A DNA stretch of 64,000 nucleotides. Origin: Novacetimonas cocois. GTDB lineage: Bacteria > Pseudomonadota > Alphaproteobacteria > Acetobacterales > Acetobacteraceae. The translations under genes and the position numbers were made by a program. The stretch lies in NCBI RefSeq assembly GCF_003311635.1, contig NZ_QEXL01000010.1, positions 1-64,000 of the forward strand, read 5' to 3'. Below are positions 25,740 through 35,327 of the stretch, piece by piece. Position 1 is the stretch's first letter. The number at the start of each line of letters is the position of its first letter. The notes beneath the pieces were generated by a model. That model was not told where the DNA came from. It was given only the letters and a program-made list of their open reading frames with translations, and did not search any database.

Positions 25740-25803
25740 GGCAGTTCTCCGCTCCCTCCGTTTCAGGGTCTGTTTGACAATAGGCTGTTGGTGGAGATGA
25801 CAG

Positions 25804-25880
25804 CAGTTTCCAGGTGTTGCCTTTTTTGGAAAAGCGATGTCTTTCGAAGCTTTTTGCAAAAAGCTTCACCAAAAATCCTT
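25804..25880 (+). repeat. Two-hairpin interspersed element, copy 6
   Basis: The first hairpin is partly decayed (TTGCC/GCGAT) while the second, GAAGCTTTTT/AAAAAGCTTC, is intact. It lies after the FUSC exporter gene in sense orientation. Confidence 0.75.
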
Positions 25881-25982
25881 TTATATTTTCAGGATATTGT
25901 CGGGCCTGCCTGTCATGTCGGGGGATGATGAATGCACAGGCGCAGGAAATAAATGAATATTTTATGACAGTAAAAATGCGTC

Positions 25983-26022
25983 CTGTCATAAAAACTTCAC
26001 ACATACATTCCCGGATTATTAT
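25983..26022 (+). promoter_or_regulatory. Pho box and promoter of pstC (weak match)
   Basis: Half-sites CTGTCAT (25983), ACTTCAC (25994) and ACATTCC (26005) are 11 bp apart, followed by TATTAT at 26017. The first half-site is perfect and the other two are degenerate, but the spacing equals that of the pstS promoter exactly. An inverted half-site ATGACAG lies at 25964-25970. Confidence 0.55.
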
Positions 26023-26082
26023 TGATAACGTGGCCTGATGTTGTCTAACCCTGACCCTGCGTTACGCATATCAGGAAAAGAC

Positions 26083-27060
26083 ATGGCGCAATACATGCCC
26101 CCGCTGACAGCTTCGGATACTCCCGCGCGCGACAGGGTCGTGCCCGGTGGCCGGGGCGATGTCGTGTTCCGCCTGCTGGCGCGTATGGCCGGATGGACCA
26201 TCCTGCTGGTCATGGCGGGGATCGTGATCGTCCTTGTCGCGGGGGGATGGCGCGCGCTCGTCAGTTTCGGGCCCGCTTTCCTCACCAGCACGGCGTGGAA
26301 CCCCGTTTCGCAGCATTTCGGCGCCGCGACCTCCATCTTCGGCACGCTGGTGACCACGCTGGTCGCGCTGGTCTTTGCCGTGCCGTTCGCGTTTGGCGTG
26401 GCCTTCTGGCTGGTGGAAATGGCGCCCCCGGCGCTGGCGCGGGTGATCGAAACCGCCGTGCAGCTTCTTGCCGCCGTGCCGTCGATCATCTTTGGCATGT
26501 GGGGCTTTTTCATCGTCGTGCCGTTCATGGCGCACCATGTCGAACCCGCGACAAAGCACCTGCTGGGCCATGTGCCGGGGATCGGGCTGCTGTTCAGCGG
26601 CGCACCCTATGGCACCGGCCTGCTGACGGGGGGCGTGGTGCTGGCGCTGATGGTGACGCCGTTCATCTGTTCGGTGATGACGGACGTCTTCGTCTCCATC
26701 CCTGCCGTGCTGAAGGAAAGCGCCTTCGGACTGGGCGCGACCCGGTGGGAGGTCATGCGCAAGGTGGTGATGCCGTGGTCGCGACAGGCGGTCATGGGCG
26801 GCATCATGCTGGGCACCGGCCGCGCGCTGGGCGAGACGATGGCCGTCACCTTCGTCATCGGCAACGCCAACCACATGGGATGGTCGCTGTTCGCGCCGGG
26901 CAACACGATCGCGTCGCTGATCGCGCTGGAATTTCCCGAAAGCCCCGCCGGAAGCCTCAAGCTGTCGGCGCTGCTGGCGCTTGGTGCGATCCTGATGATC
27001 ATCTCGTTCATCACGCTGGCCTGCTCGCGCATTTTCCTGCGGCGCGGCGCGGCGGAATAA
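26083..27060 (+). CDS. pstC: Phosphate ABC transporter permease PstC
   Basis: One of two membrane subunits of the high-affinity phosphate importer. The 325-residue protein has about six helices and the family segments [27 protein letters not shown] and the EAA loop [23 protein letters not shown], then [16 protein letters not shown]. The frame opens at 26038, but ATG 26083 follows AGGAAAA and fits better. It is first in pstC-pstA-pstB-phoU. Confidence 0.95.
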   Translation: MAQYMPPLTASDTPARDRVVPGGRGDVVFRLLARMAGWTILLVMAGIVIVLVAGGWRALVSFGPAFLTSTAWNPVSQHFGAATSIFGTLVTTLVALVFAVPFAFGVAFWLVEMAPPALARVIETAVQLLAAVPSIIFGMWGFFIVVPFMAHHVEPATKHLLGHVPGIGLLFSGAPYGTGLLTGGVVLALMVTPFICSVMTDVFVSIPAVLKESAFGLGATRWEVMRKVVMPWSRQAVMGGIMLGTGRALGETMAVTFVIGNANHMGWSLFAPGNTIASLIALEFPESPAGSLKLSALLALGAILMIISFITLACSRIFLRRGAAE

Positions 27061-27076
27061 GGAAAGGGCACGGCCA

Positions 27077-27982
27077 ATGCCGGCTGAAACATCCCTCCCC
27101 GGAGCGGCCGCCATGCCCACCAACGGCTGGCAGCGTGGCGGCGCGCAGGCGATCCGTCGCCGCGTGGTTGACCGCGCCGTCGGCATCGCGTGCGGCGGGG
27201 CGACCATCGTGGTCCTCTACCTGCTGTTTTCGATCCTGTGGACGCTGGTCGCGCGTGGGGCGGGGGGGCTGTCGCTGCCCACCTTCGTGCACAGTACGGC
27301 AGCACCCGGCACCGGCGGCGGCCTTGCGAACGCCATTGTCGGCAGCCTGGAACAGACCGGGCTGGCCGCGCTGATCGGCACGCCGGTCGGCATGATGGCC
27401 GGCGTCTATCTGGCGGAATTTTCCCGCGACGGGCGCATCGTCCCGCTGGTCCGGTTCGTGTCGGACATGATGCTTTCGGTGCCATCGATCCTTGTCGGCC
27501 TGTTTGTCTATCTGATCTTTGTCGAACCTGCCGGGCATTTTTCGGGATGGGCGGGCGTGTTCGCCCTTGCCATCCTGTTCATCCCCGTCGTCGTGCGCAC
27601 GACGGAGGACATGCTGCGCCTTGTCCCGCGCGCCATGCGCGAGGCGGCCTATGCGCTGGGCGCGCCGGGATGGCGGGTGATCGCCAGCATCTGCCTGCGG
27701 GCGGCGCGGGGCGGCATCATGACCGGCATCCTGCTGGCGCTGGCGCGTATTTCCGGGGAAACCGCGCCCCTGCTGTTTACCTCCCTTGGCAACCTGAACT
27801 GGTCCACCAGCCTGAACGCCCCGATGGCAAGCCTTCCCGTCACGATCTACCAGTACGCGGGATCGGCCTATGACGACTGGGTGCAGATGGCGTGGACCGG
27901 CGCGCTGCTGATTACCGCTGCTGTTCTTGCGACCAGCATCCTCGCCCGCTGGTGGCTTCTGCGTAATGGATCTGCACGATAA
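27077..27982 (+). CDS. pstA: Phosphate ABC transporter permease PstA
   Basis: Second permease subunit, 301 residues with about six helices. Landmarks are [31 protein letters not shown], the EAA loop [21 protein letters not shown] and [17 protein letters not shown]. It begins 16 bp after pstC and its TAA overlaps the pstB ATG (TAATG), consistent with translational coupling. Confidence 0.95.
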   Translation: MPAETSLPGAAAMPTNGWQRGGAQAIRRRVVDRAVGIACGGATIVVLYLLFSILWTLVARGAGGLSLPTFVHSTAAPGTGGGLANAIVGSLEQTGLAALIGTPVGMMAGVYLAEFSRDGRIVPLVRFVSDMMLSVPSILVGLFVYLIFVEPAGHFSGWAGVFALAILFIPVVVRTTEDMLRLVPRAMREAAYALGAPGWRVIASICLRAARGGIMTGILLALARISGETAPLLFTSLGNLNWSTSLNAPMASLPVTIYQYAGSAYDDWVQMAWTGALLITAAVLATSILARWWLLRNGSAR

Positions 27983-28779
27983 TGAACATGACTGTCATCG
28001 CGGACGTCGCCCAAAAGGTCACGGCCGAACCCGCCCTGTCCATACGCGACCTCGATTTCTGGTATGGCGCGAATCATGCGCTCAAGGGGATCTCGCTGGA
28101 TTTTCCCGTCCGTCAGGTCACGGGCATGATCGGCCCGTCGGGCTGTGGCAAATCGACACTGCTGCGGGTGCTCAACCGCATGTACGACCTTTATCCGGGG
28201 CAGCGCGCCACGGGGGAGGTCATTTTCGACGGGCGCAACATCATCGCGCCGGGTGTGGACGTGAATGTCCTGCGTTCGCGCATCGGCATGGTGTTCCAGA
28301 AACCGACGCCGTTTCCGATGTCCATATACGACAACATCGCCTTTGGCGTGCGGCTGCATGAACGCATCTCCCGCGCGGAAATGGACCAGCGGGTCGAGGA
28401 CGTGCTGCGTCGCGTCGCCCTGTGGCCGGAGGTCAAGGACCGCCTTGGCGCGTCGGCCGCCGCCCTGTCGGGCGGACAGCAGCAGCGCCTGTGCATCGCG
28501 CGCACCATCGCCACCCGGCCGGAGGTCATCCTGCTGGATGAACCGACCAGCGCGCTTGATCCCGTATCCACCGCCCGGATCGAGGAGCTTCTGGACGAAC
28601 TCAAGCGTGAATTCTCCATCGCCATCGTGACGCACAACCTCCAGCAGGCGGCGCGCTGCGCCGATCGCGTGGCCTTTTTCTACATGGGCAGGCTTGTGGA
28701 GGTCGACAGCGCCGACCAGATGTTCACCGCGCCACGGGAAAAGCAGACGCAGGACTATATCACCGGCCGCTTTGGCTGA
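27982..28779 (+). CDS. pstB: Phosphate ABC transporter ATPase PstB
   Basis: The ATP-hydrolysing subunit, 265 residues. It has Walker [10 protein letters not shown], the Q-loop [16 protein letters not shown] characteristic of PstB, signature [14 protein letters not shown], Walker [14 protein letters not shown] and the switch His in [11 protein letters not shown]. It overlaps pstA by one base and is followed 12 bp later by phoU2. Confidence 0.97.
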   Translation: MNMTVIADVAQKVTAEPALSIRDLDFWYGANHALKGISLDFPVRQVTGMIGPSGCGKSTLLRVLNRMYDLYPGQRATGEVIFDGRNIIAPGVDVNVLRSRIGMVFQKPTPFPMSIYDNIAFGVRLHERISRAEMDQRVEDVLRRVALWPEVKDRLGASAAALSGGQQQRLCIARTIATRPEVILLDEPTSALDPVSTARIEELLDELKREFSIAIVTHNLQQAARCADRVAFFYMGRLVEVDSADQMFTAPREKQTQDYITGRFG

Positions 28780-28790
28780 GACAGGAACCC

Positions 28791-29501
28791 TTGATGATGC
28801 CGCACGAATCAGCACATACGGTCCAGAGTTACGAGCAGGAGCTGGAACATCTGCGCTCCCTCATCAGCCAGATGGGCGGCCTTGTGGAACGCCAGACGGC
28901 GCAGGCGATCGCCGCCGTTGCGGATCATGACGAGGTCGCGGCCCTGGAGGTTCCCGAGCTGGACCCGAAGGTTGACGACCTTGAACGCCAGACGGAGGCA
29001 CTGGTGATCCGGCTGCTTGCGCTGCGTGCGCCCATGGCGGGCGACCTGCGCGAGGTGGTGGCGGCGCTGAAGATTTCGGGCGATCTTGAACGCATCGGTG
29101 ACTGCGCCACATCGATCGCCCGCCGCGCCCTGCGCAGCGAGCTTCTGTCCTATCCCGTTTCCATGACGGGGCTGTTCAGTATGGGACGGATGGTACAGGA
29201 AAACCTGCGCCGCACCATCGACGCCATGGACCGGCGCGATTCCGAACTGGCGCGCAGCGTGTGGCAGTCGGACATGGCGGTCGATGAACTCTATGTTTCC
29301 ATGTTCCGCGAACTTGTGACCTACATGATGGAGGACCCGCGCAATATCGGGCCCTGCACCCATCTGCTGTTTGTTGCCAAGAACCTGGAACGCATCGGCG
29401 ATCATGCCACCAATATCTGCGAACGCGTCTATTACGCCGCCACGGGCCGTATCCTGCCGGTCCTGCGCCCGCGCGGCGGCATCGCGGATCAGGGGCTGTA
29501 A
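28791..29501 (+). CDS. phoU: Phosphate transport regulator PhoU (copy 2)
   Basis: A 236-residue PhoU at the usual place after pstB. It has the repeats DLERIGDCATSIARR and NLERIGDHATNICER. Its 3' half is almost identical in DNA to copy 1 at 12.4 kb (for example GACCTACATGATGGAGGACC in both). It probably acts at the transporter while copy 1 is co-expressed with PhoB/PhoR; that division of labour is an inference. ATG 28794 is an equally good start. Confidence 0.95.
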   Translation: MMMPHESAHTVQSYEQELEHLRSLISQMGGLVERQTAQAIAAVADHDEVAALEVPELDPKVDDLERQTEALVIRLLALRAPMAGDLREVVAALKISGDLERIGDCATSIARRALRSELLSYPVSMTGLFSMGRMVQENLRRTIDAMDRRDSELARSVWQSDMAVDELYVSMFRELVTYMMEDPRNIGPCTHLLFVAKNLERIGDHATNICERVYYAATGRILPVLRPRGGIADQGL

Positions 29502-29540
29502 AGACTGTTTGAAACCGATCCTTTGATGAAAAGGTAACAG

Positions 29541-29618
29541 AAGTTTTTGGGTGCTGCCTTTTTTTAGAAAGGCGGCGTTCTTTCGAAGCTTTTTGAAAAA
29601 AGCTTCACCAAAAACTTT
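29541..29618 (+). repeat. Two-hairpin interspersed element, copy 7
   Basis: Complete copy with GCTGCC/GGCGGC (one T-G wobble) and GAAGCTTTTT/AAAAAGCTTC. It follows phoU2 in sense orientation and lies 65 bp before the Pho box of pstS, so it separates the two transcription units. Confidence 0.85.
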
Positions 29619-29683
29619 CTTATGGATGCAGGATGTTTTGGCCCGGTCCCTGGGGAACATGCTAGGGGACATGCCGCCCGGGA

Positions 29684-29723
29684 CTGTCATAATAGTGTCA
29701 TGAAACTGTCACGCAGATATAAT
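29684..29723 (+). promoter_or_regulatory. Pho box and promoter of pstS
   Basis: Three near-perfect PhoB half-sites, CTGTCAT (29684), GTGTCAT (29695) and CTGTCAC (29706), lie 11 bp apart. They are followed five bases after the last half-site by a perfect -10, TATAAT (29718-29723). The half-sites replace a -35 box, as in PhoB-activated promoters. Confidence 0.9.
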
Positions 29724-29811
29724 CCTGTCCCTTCATTTCATCATTATATTCACCCGCGTTCACTGGATATTCACTCGGTATCCGGTTGTTGTATTGGGGA
29801 ACACAAGTATT

Positions 29812-30822
29812 ATGTCTTTTCCTGTCCGATTCCTGACATGCGCGCTGCTGGCGGGCGCCGTCCCTGTCATGGCGCATGCCGCCGACATCACGGGGGCTGG
29901 TTCCAGCTTTGCCGCGCCCATCTATGGCGCGTGGGGCGCGGAAAGTCGTGGCGCGATCGGTATCAGCCTGAATTACCAGACCGTCGGGTCCAGCGCGGGG
30001 CAGAACCAGATCCTTGCCAGGACGGTGGATTTCGGCGCCTCCGACGTGCCGATGGACACGCAGAAGCTGGAGGCCGCGCACCTGTTCCAGTTCCCCACCG
30101 TGATGGGCGGCATCGTGCCGGTCGTCAACGTGCCGGGCATCGCGCCGGGCAAGCTGCAGCTGGATGGCCCGACGCTGGCGGCCATCTATCGCGGTGAAAT
30201 CACGCAGTGGAACGACCCGAAGATCGCGGCGTGCAATCCGGGGCTGAACCTGCCTGACACCGCCATCGCCACCGTGCATCGCGCGGATGGTTCGGGCACG
30301 ACGGCGGTCTTTACCGCCTATCTCGCGCGGGTTTCGCCGGAATGGAAAACGGGACAGGGGGCTGGCGCCTCCATCGCGTGGCCCGGCGGGATCGGCGCGC
30401 GTGGCAATGACGGCGTGGCGGCGTCGGTGCGCAATACCGAAGGCGCGATCGGGTACGTGGAATACGCATTCGCCGCCAACACCCACATGGCGACGGTAAA
30501 GCTGAAGAACCACAGCGGCGCGTATGTCGCCCCCGGACTGGACAGTTTCAGCCGCGCGGCCGAAGCCGCCGACTGGAAGGACGCGTCACATTTCGCGGTT
30601 GACCTGATCGATACGTCGGGCGAGGGCGCGTGGCCCATCGTCTCGCCCACCTATGTACTGGTCTATGTGCCGGTCAGCAGCGCGGAACATGGCGCGGCGG
30701 TGCGCAAATTCTTTGGCCATGCGCTGCAGGCGGGGGACAGGACGGCATACCGTCTGGATTACGTCCCGGTTCCCGCCAATGTAAAGACCGATATCCTGCA
30801 GCAGTGGGACAATGCGAAATAA
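29812..30822 (+). CDS. pstS: Phosphate-binding periplasmic protein PstS
   Basis: The phosphate-capturing subunit of PstSCAB. The 336-residue protein has a signal peptide (ending MAHA about 20), then ADITGAGSSFAAPIYGAW, VGSSAGQNQILARTVDFGASDVPM, and HRADGSGTTAVFTAYLARVSPEW, the phosphate-binding segments of the family. The frame opens at 29794 (TTG), but ATG 29812 has GGGGA about 9 bp upstream. It has its own Pho-box promoter, separate from pstCAB, allowing higher expression of the binding protein. Confidence 0.96.
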   Translation: MSFPVRFLTCALLAGAVPVMAHAADITGAGSSFAAPIYGAWGAESRGAIGISLNYQTVGSSAGQNQILARTVDFGASDVPMDTQKLEAAHLFQFPTVMGGIVPVVNVPGIAPGKLQLDGPTLAAIYRGEITQWNDPKIAACNPGLNLPDTAIATVHRADGSGTTAVFTAYLARVSPEWKTGQGAGASIAWPGGIGARGNDGVAASVRNTEGAIGYVEYAFAANTHMATVKLKNHSGAYVAPGLDSFSRAAEAADWKDASHFAVDLIDTSGEGAWPIVSPTYVLVYVPVSSAEHGAAVRKFFGHALQAGDRTAYRLDYVPVPANVKTDILQQWDNAK

Positions 30823-30862
30823 AATACCGCCGATGTAATGTCGCCGGGAAATAATCGCGATA

Positions 30863-30890
30863 AACCTGCCCCGAAACGGGCAGGTTTTTT
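30863..30890 (+). terminator. Rho-independent terminator of pstS
   Basis: Stem AACCTGCCC/GGGCAGGTT with a 6-nt loop, followed by TTTTTT. It ends the pstS transcript just before the next Pho box. Confidence 0.9.
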
Positions 30891-30901
30891 CATGTCCGGC
30901 G

Positions 30902-30941
30902 ATGTCATAAAACGGTAACGAAACTGTCTTGGAAACATAAC
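30902..30941 (+). promoter_or_regulatory. Pho box and promoter of the OprO/P porin
   Basis: Half-sites ATGTCAT (30902), CGGTAAC (30913) and CTGTCTT (30924) are 11 bp apart, with -10 CATAAC at 30936. The spacing matches the pstS promoter to the base. Transcription would start about 45 bp before the porin ATG. Confidence 0.75.
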
Positions 30942-30991
30942 ACACAAAAAAGTAAACGCGCACTACACCACAATCATCTTTCATTTACGGA

Positions 30992-32674
30992 ATGATCCAG
31001 ATGATTCGCCGGTCCGTGGTTTCGCTGTTTCTGACTTCTTCTGCGTTATGGAGTGTTGTGCCGGTCCAGCACGCCCATGCGGCATCTGCCGAAGATGCCC
31101 AGATCCAGGCCCTGCAGCGTGAAATGCTGGAAATGCGGCGCGAAATGTCGGGTCAGATCAGCGCCCTGCGCCAGCGCCTTGCCAAGGCCGAGGGACATGC
31201 GGCCACCGCCACGCGCGGACAGGCGGTGCGCCATGCGATGGTGCCGCCGCAGGGTCCGCCGATGTCCCCGGGCATGGCGAATGACATCGCCATCGGCGGT
31301 GGCGGCAGCGGCCTGAACGGGTCCGTCAGTGGGATGATGCGTTCGGCCGACCTTGGCACGCCGCCATCGGATCGCGGGATCGATTCCTCGTGGAAGTCGT
31401 TCCGTGCCGCGACGGAAAAGGAGGAAAGCCTGCATTTCGGCGGCATGATGGTCGGCTTCCCCGGCGGGCGCTTTACCATTTCGTCCGATGATGGCGCCTA
31501 TGCCGTGCAGATCGGCCTGGCGTTCCACGAGGATGTCGGCGGGTTCATGGGCATGTCGCCCCGCGCGGGCGAGACGAAGGGCCTGTTCCCCGGGCTGACG
31601 GAAAATGCGCGGCGGCTGCGTATTCCCATCTCCTTCCGTTACAAGAACTGGATCGCGAACATCACGCCCGATTTCGGGTCCGGCAGCGCCGATGGCGCGG
31701 TCACGCTGTATGAGGCGAACCTGAACTACGCCGGCATCCACAACACGGTGCTGACCGCCGGTTACTTCCAGCCGCGCGTGACGGAAGAAGATTCCGAAAG
31801 CTCCAACGAATTCGAGATGATGGAACGTCCGGCCATCACCGACATCGTGCGCAACATCGCCGCGGGCGACGCCCGGTTCAGCGTCGGCGGCCTGCATTAC
31901 GCCAAGCGCTGGTGGATCGCGGGATATCTGACGGGCCAGACCTATGGCAACCGTTCGTCCTCCACCAATCCCATCAGCGACAGCCAGACGGGCGCGACCT
32001 TCCGCGTCGCGGGACGGCCTTACGTATCGCGTGACATCGACGTGCATGTCGGCCTGTCGGCCATCAGCGCGTTCAAGGTGAACGAAGGCGCGCAGGGCCG
32101 CGTCTATTCCCCCAGCGAGGCGCCGGAGGTCAACCTGACGACGACCAAGCTGCTGAGTGCCACGGTGGGTGATGCGGGCACTGTCTGGTCGGCCGGCCCC
32201 GAACTGGGCTTCCGGTGGAAGCGGCTGGTGCTGAAGGGCGAATATTACCATATCGGCGTGCAGCGCAAGGGCGGGGCCGACACCGGCAACATGCCCGCCA
32301 CGAACTTCGAAGGGTATTACGGCGCGGCCAACTATACCCTGTTCGGCAAGGGACGTGCCTACAACATCAAGGAAGGTGCGTTCTCCGCCCCTGGCGTGGA
32401 ACATCCCTTCGACCCGGTGCACGGATACTGGGGCGCGCTGGAACTGTCGGCCCGTTACAGCGTGGCGGACCTGAACAGCAACCTCGGCACCGCCAGCGCG
32501 GTGCGGGGCGGACAGCAGACGGTGTGGTCGGCGGGGCTGAACTGGTATCCCAACCGGCATTTCCGCTTCATGCTGGACTTCAACCACTTCATCGTCACCC
32601 GCAACAGCGAACTGTATAACCTGATGGGTCGCGACGGCAATTCGGTGGCGGGCCGCCTGCAGGCCGCGTTCTGA
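30992..32674 (+). CDS. OprO/OprP-family phosphate porin (copy 2)
   Basis: A 560-residue outer-membrane porin with a signal peptide (ending HAHA about 30), a coiled-coil segment typical of the family (IQALQREMLEMRREM to about 65), a Gly/Ser linker, then a barrel. Barrel segments include NYAGIHNTVLTAGYFQPRVTEED, YWGALELSARYSVADLN and LNWYPNRHFRFMLDFNHF, ending in Phe. OprO/P porins carry phosphate or polyphosphate. Its Pho-box promoter and place right after pstS support that role. Confidence 0.9.
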   Translation: MIQMIRRSVVSLFLTSSALWSVVPVQHAHAASAEDAQIQALQREMLEMRREMSGQISALRQRLAKAEGHAATATRGQAVRHAMVPPQGPPMSPGMANDIAIGGGGSGLNGSVSGMMRSADLGTPPSDRGIDSSWKSFRAATEKEESLHFGGMMVGFPGGRFTISSDDGAYAVQIGLAFHEDVGGFMGMSPRAGETKGLFPGLTENARRLRIPISFRYKNWIANITPDFGSGSADGAVTLYEANLNYAGIHNTVLTAGYFQPRVTEEDSESSNEFEMMERPAITDIVRNIAAGDARFSVGGLHYAKRWWIAGYLTGQTYGNRSSSTNPISDSQTGATFRVAGRPYVSRDIDVHVGLSAISAFKVNEGAQGRVYSPSEAPEVNLTTTKLLSATVGDAGTVWSAGPELGFRWKRLVLKGEYYHIGVQRKGGADTGNMPATNFEGYYGAANYTLFGKGRAYNIKEGAFSAPGVEHPFDPVHGYWGALELSARYSVADLNSNLGTASAVRGGQQTVWSAGLNWYPNRHFRFMLDFNHFIVTRNSELYNLMGRDGNSVAGRLQAAF

Positions 32675-32794
32675 TCCCCACGGCCACGCACGGGGAATGT
32701 CCGTGCCGCTTCCATCGCGGAAGGGGCGCGGCGTTCCCCATTCTGCGCCCGCCGGGATGGGGGAAGGCCAGTCCGGTCATCCCCTGAAATTTCA

Positions 32795-32874
32795 AAAGTT
32801 TTCGGGTGCCGCCTTTTATCTGAAAAGGCGTCATCCTTTCGAAGCTTTTTGCAAAAAGCTTCACCAAAAAACCT
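32795..32874 (+). repeat. Two-hairpin interspersed element, copy 8
   Basis: Follows the OprO/P porin in sense orientation. The GC hairpin is shortened on its right side (GCCGCC/GGCGTC), while the second hairpin is intact. The 20 bp on its left (CCCCTGAAATTTCAAAAG) resemble the flanks of copies 10 and 17. Confidence 0.75.
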
Positions 32875-32898
32875 TTATTTCTTGTCTTCAGCCAGCCC

Positions 32899-33663
32899 CT
32901 AGGCCGGGGCGTGGTGGCGGTCGGCCTGATGGTCGAGCTGGCGCTTGATATCCTGGACGAAGCGGGAATGCCGGACGCAGAACAGGAAGAAATTCTGGAT
33001 CAGCTTCGCCACGCCCCGGCACGGGCGCTGCACCTGGATCAGCAGGATATAGCGGTCCTCGCTGGTGTCGTTCCAGACCTCGTGATTGTACATGTCATCG
33101 AACATGAAGGAATTGCCGTTTTCCCACGAGATGACATGCAGCCTGTCGGGACCTTCGATGTTGATGTGGCAGTTCGCGCGGTCCGTGGGGGCCTGCAGCG
33201 CAAGGTGATAGGTCAGCATCCCCTTGGTCATGCCGTAATGGCGCGGGATGTGGCATCCGGCCTCCAGCACGGAAAAGCACGCCGTCACCAGATTGGGAAT
33301 CCGGTCCAGCAGCGACGTCGTAAAGGGCGCGCGGGCGCAGTTTTCGGCCCGCCGGTATCCATACCCCTCCAGAAAGAAGGAACGCCACCGCCTGTCGGCT
33401 GCGATCCGGCCGTGATCGGGCGAAATCTCCCCGAGCGAGGGGATTTCCTGCGTGCGGATGCGCACCGCCTCGTCGCGGATATGTTCCCAGTTGCGTTCGA
33501 GGACATCGATCCACGGGAAATAGTCTTTTTCGATAATGGCCTGATCTGGCAACAGCGAATGACGCATGATGAGCCGGTCGATCTTCGGGCGCAGATCCTT
33601 TCCGATCTGGAAGAGGGATTTGCGCACGAAAGGAACTTTCCACCCTCTATCACTCAGTTTCAT
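32899..33663 (-). CDS. Aspartyl/asparaginyl beta-hydroxylase family (LpxO-like)
   Basis: An Fe(II)/2-oxoglutarate dioxygenase of 254 residues. The conserved core is IPRHYGMTKGMLTYHLAL, CHINIEG, VISWENGNSFMFDDMYNHEVWNDTSEDRYILLIQVQRP. The metal ligands are the first His (HYGMTKG) and the later His in NHEVWN, and the 2-oxoglutarate Arg follows. LpxO members hydroxylate lipid A acyl chains; protein hydroxylases share the fold. A short membrane anchor is not obvious. Lipid A is the best guess for substrate. Confidence 0.8.
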   Translation of the reverse strand: MKLSDRGWKVPFVRKSLFQIGKDLRPKIDRLIMRHSLLPDQAIIEKDYFPWIDVLERNWEHIRDEAVRIRTQEIPSLGEISPDHGRIAADRRWRSFFLEGYGYRRAENCARAPFTTSLLDRIPNLVTACFSVLEAGCHIPRHYGMTKGMLTYHLALQAPTDRANCHINIEGPDRLHVISWENGNSFMFDDMYNHEVWNDTSEDRYILLIQVQRPCRGVAKLIQNFFLFCVRHSRFVQDIKRQLDHQADRHHAPA

Positions 33664-33964
33664 GACTTTCCTTCAATGTTTCTGCGGACATGCCGTCACG
33701 CTCCGGATAATGCCGGAACAGGCCGTGTCCGGGGCCACGGGTTCCGCCTGTCGCTGGATTGCGGCCATAACGCAGGGACATGCGAAATGGATGGTGGATA
33801 TATAAAGTAATTTTTGGGCGGATGTGGGGCGCGACGCAGGATAAAGCAATATCACTTGCAAGTCTGGCATATCAGGATTGAACCCGATGCAGGTGTTGCC
33901 GGCGGATATCACGTCCCGCCGACGTGGATATCCTGCGCGCGCGCCGCATCATATTTTTCAGTGG
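33664..33964. other. Intergenic region upstream of the LpxO-like gene
   Basis: No gene seen. The region carries the 5' flank of the LpxO-like gene and ends at repeat copy 9. The short frames here have no recognisable product. Confidence 0.4.
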
Positions 33965-34040
33965 GATTTCTGGTGGAGCTTTTTGCAAAAAGCTTCATCA
34001 GGGTGCCACCTTTTTGAAAAAAGGCGGCATCGCTGAAATC
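33965..34040 (-). repeat. Two-hairpin interspersed element, copy 9
   Basis: Reverse-orientation copy with GCCGCC/GGTGGC (one G-U) and GAAGCTTTTT/AAAAAGCTCC. It lies directly after the phosphorylcholine phosphatase gene in sense orientation for it. Confidence 0.8.
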
Positions 34041-34046
34041 GCGGCG

Positions 34047-35327
34047 CTATGTCGCGCGCACGGGTCCTGAAAGCTGCGCCACGTCATGGCCCAGCGGGAT
34101 TGTCTGTTCGGAGGGGCGCCATTCGCCGGTATTGCCGTCGCGTCCCTGCAGGACGAAACGCGGCTGGTCCGACGACATCTGCGCGATTGCCCGCGCCGCC
34201 AGAGTACCGATCGGTCCAGAGGAAAGCCGGTTGATGATGAGGCCCAGCCGCGTGTCGGGAAATGCCGTCAGCATGTCGTAATCGCCGCTGCTGTCGCCAC
34301 AGACCAGCAGGGGCCCCCGGCCGTGCCGCCGCGCCAGCGCCTGGCGGATCGCCCGGACCTTGCCCGCGTGATAGGTCACGGGCCAGTGCGGCGCGGCCCC
34401 CAGGCCCAGCCGGCCATCGGGCCACTGCATCCGCACGCCAAGGACATTGGCGCGTGGCAGGTCATAGCCATAGTCGGGATCGGTGGCGAAGACCGCCACC
34501 ACCTCCTCCAGCGAGGCGGAGCAGACATACACCTCGATCCCTGCCGCGCGCAGCACCGACTGCAGGTCCGCGATTTCGGGCGACAGGCGCAGCCCCATCC
34601 GCACGGGGCGGGCGATGATGCCCGCGCGGCCGGGACGCGTGGCCGGCGTGATCCATGTCTCGCGCCGGATGGCCTGTCCCAGGTGCCACGTGTTCGACGC
34701 CCGCGCCAGCGTCGCAAGGCCCGTCGCGTCATGTCCCGCCAGCAGCCGGATGATCCAGCGGCACGCCACCTCCCCATCGCATGTCGCGCTGATGGCGTCA
34801 TAGGCGTACACCAGCTTGGAGCGCAGGCTCAGCAGGGCCGGGTCGTCCGGCGCGGGCGGGCGGGCGCGTGTCGCCAGCGTGGCGTAATCCGCGCACAGGT
34901 CGGCATGCAGGTCGGCAAAGCGCACGTCATGTCCATCGACGGTGCGAAAGGCGGAAAACGTGCGATGCGGCACGTCGCGCGCCGTCGCCTGCGCAAAGGT
35001 TTCGACCGGCATGGCGAACAGGAAACGGCTGGCGGTGTAATGCAGCAGCGTTTCCTCGCAATCGCCCGTGATGCAGGTATTGTCCCAGTCAAACACGGCA
35101 TAGGGTGGACGGGCCGGGTCATAGGCGGGGCTGGCGCTGCCGTGGGCGGTGATCAGGTTTTCCATCACCCGGCGCGTGCGCGGCGCCCATTTCAGCGGGG
35201 CGAGCCGCCCGCACCCGTCCGTGCCGGCACGGGCGGAAAAGGTCGGGGCCATGGTGGCCGCCATGCCCAGCCCCATGCCAAGTCGCATACCCAGCCCGAG
35301 GGCACCGCGGCGGCCAAGAAACGTCAT
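34047..35327 (-). CDS. HAD-family phosphatase, probable phosphorylcholine phosphatase
   Basis: A secreted HAD phosphatase of 426 residues. It has an N-terminal signal (about 1-34), motif I FDWDNTCITGD with nucleophile Asp and the acid/base Asp two residues on, motif II around VCSASLEEVV, Lys in YHAGKVRAIRQ and motif III CGDSSGDYDML. The FDWDNTxxxxDxEE form is that of Pseudomonas PchP, which removes phosphate from phosphorylcholine. It overlaps the phospholipase C gene by 4 bp, so the two act in sequence: lipid to phosphorylcholine to choline plus phosphate. The substrate is inferred from this pairing. Confidence 0.85.
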   Translation of the reverse strand: MTFLGRRGALGLGMRLGMGLGMAATMAPTFSARAGTDGCGRLAPLKWAPRTRRVMENLITAHGSASPAYDPARPPYAVFDWDNTCITGDCEETLLHYTASRFLFAMPVETFAQATARDVPHRTFSAFRTVDGHDVRFADLHADLCADYATLATRARPPAPDDPALLSLRSKLVYAYDAISATCDGEVACRWIIRLLAGHDATGLATLARASNTWHLGQAIRRETWITPATRPGRAGIIARPVRMGLRLSPEIADLQSVLRAAGIEVYVCSASLEEVVAVFATDPDYGYDLPRANVLGVRMQWPDGRLGLGAAPHWPVTYHAGKVRAIRQALARRHGRGPLLVCGDSSGDYDMLTAFPDTRLGLIINRLSSGPIGTLAARAIAQMSSDQPRFVLQGRDGNTGEWRPSEQTIPLGHDVAQLSGPVRAT

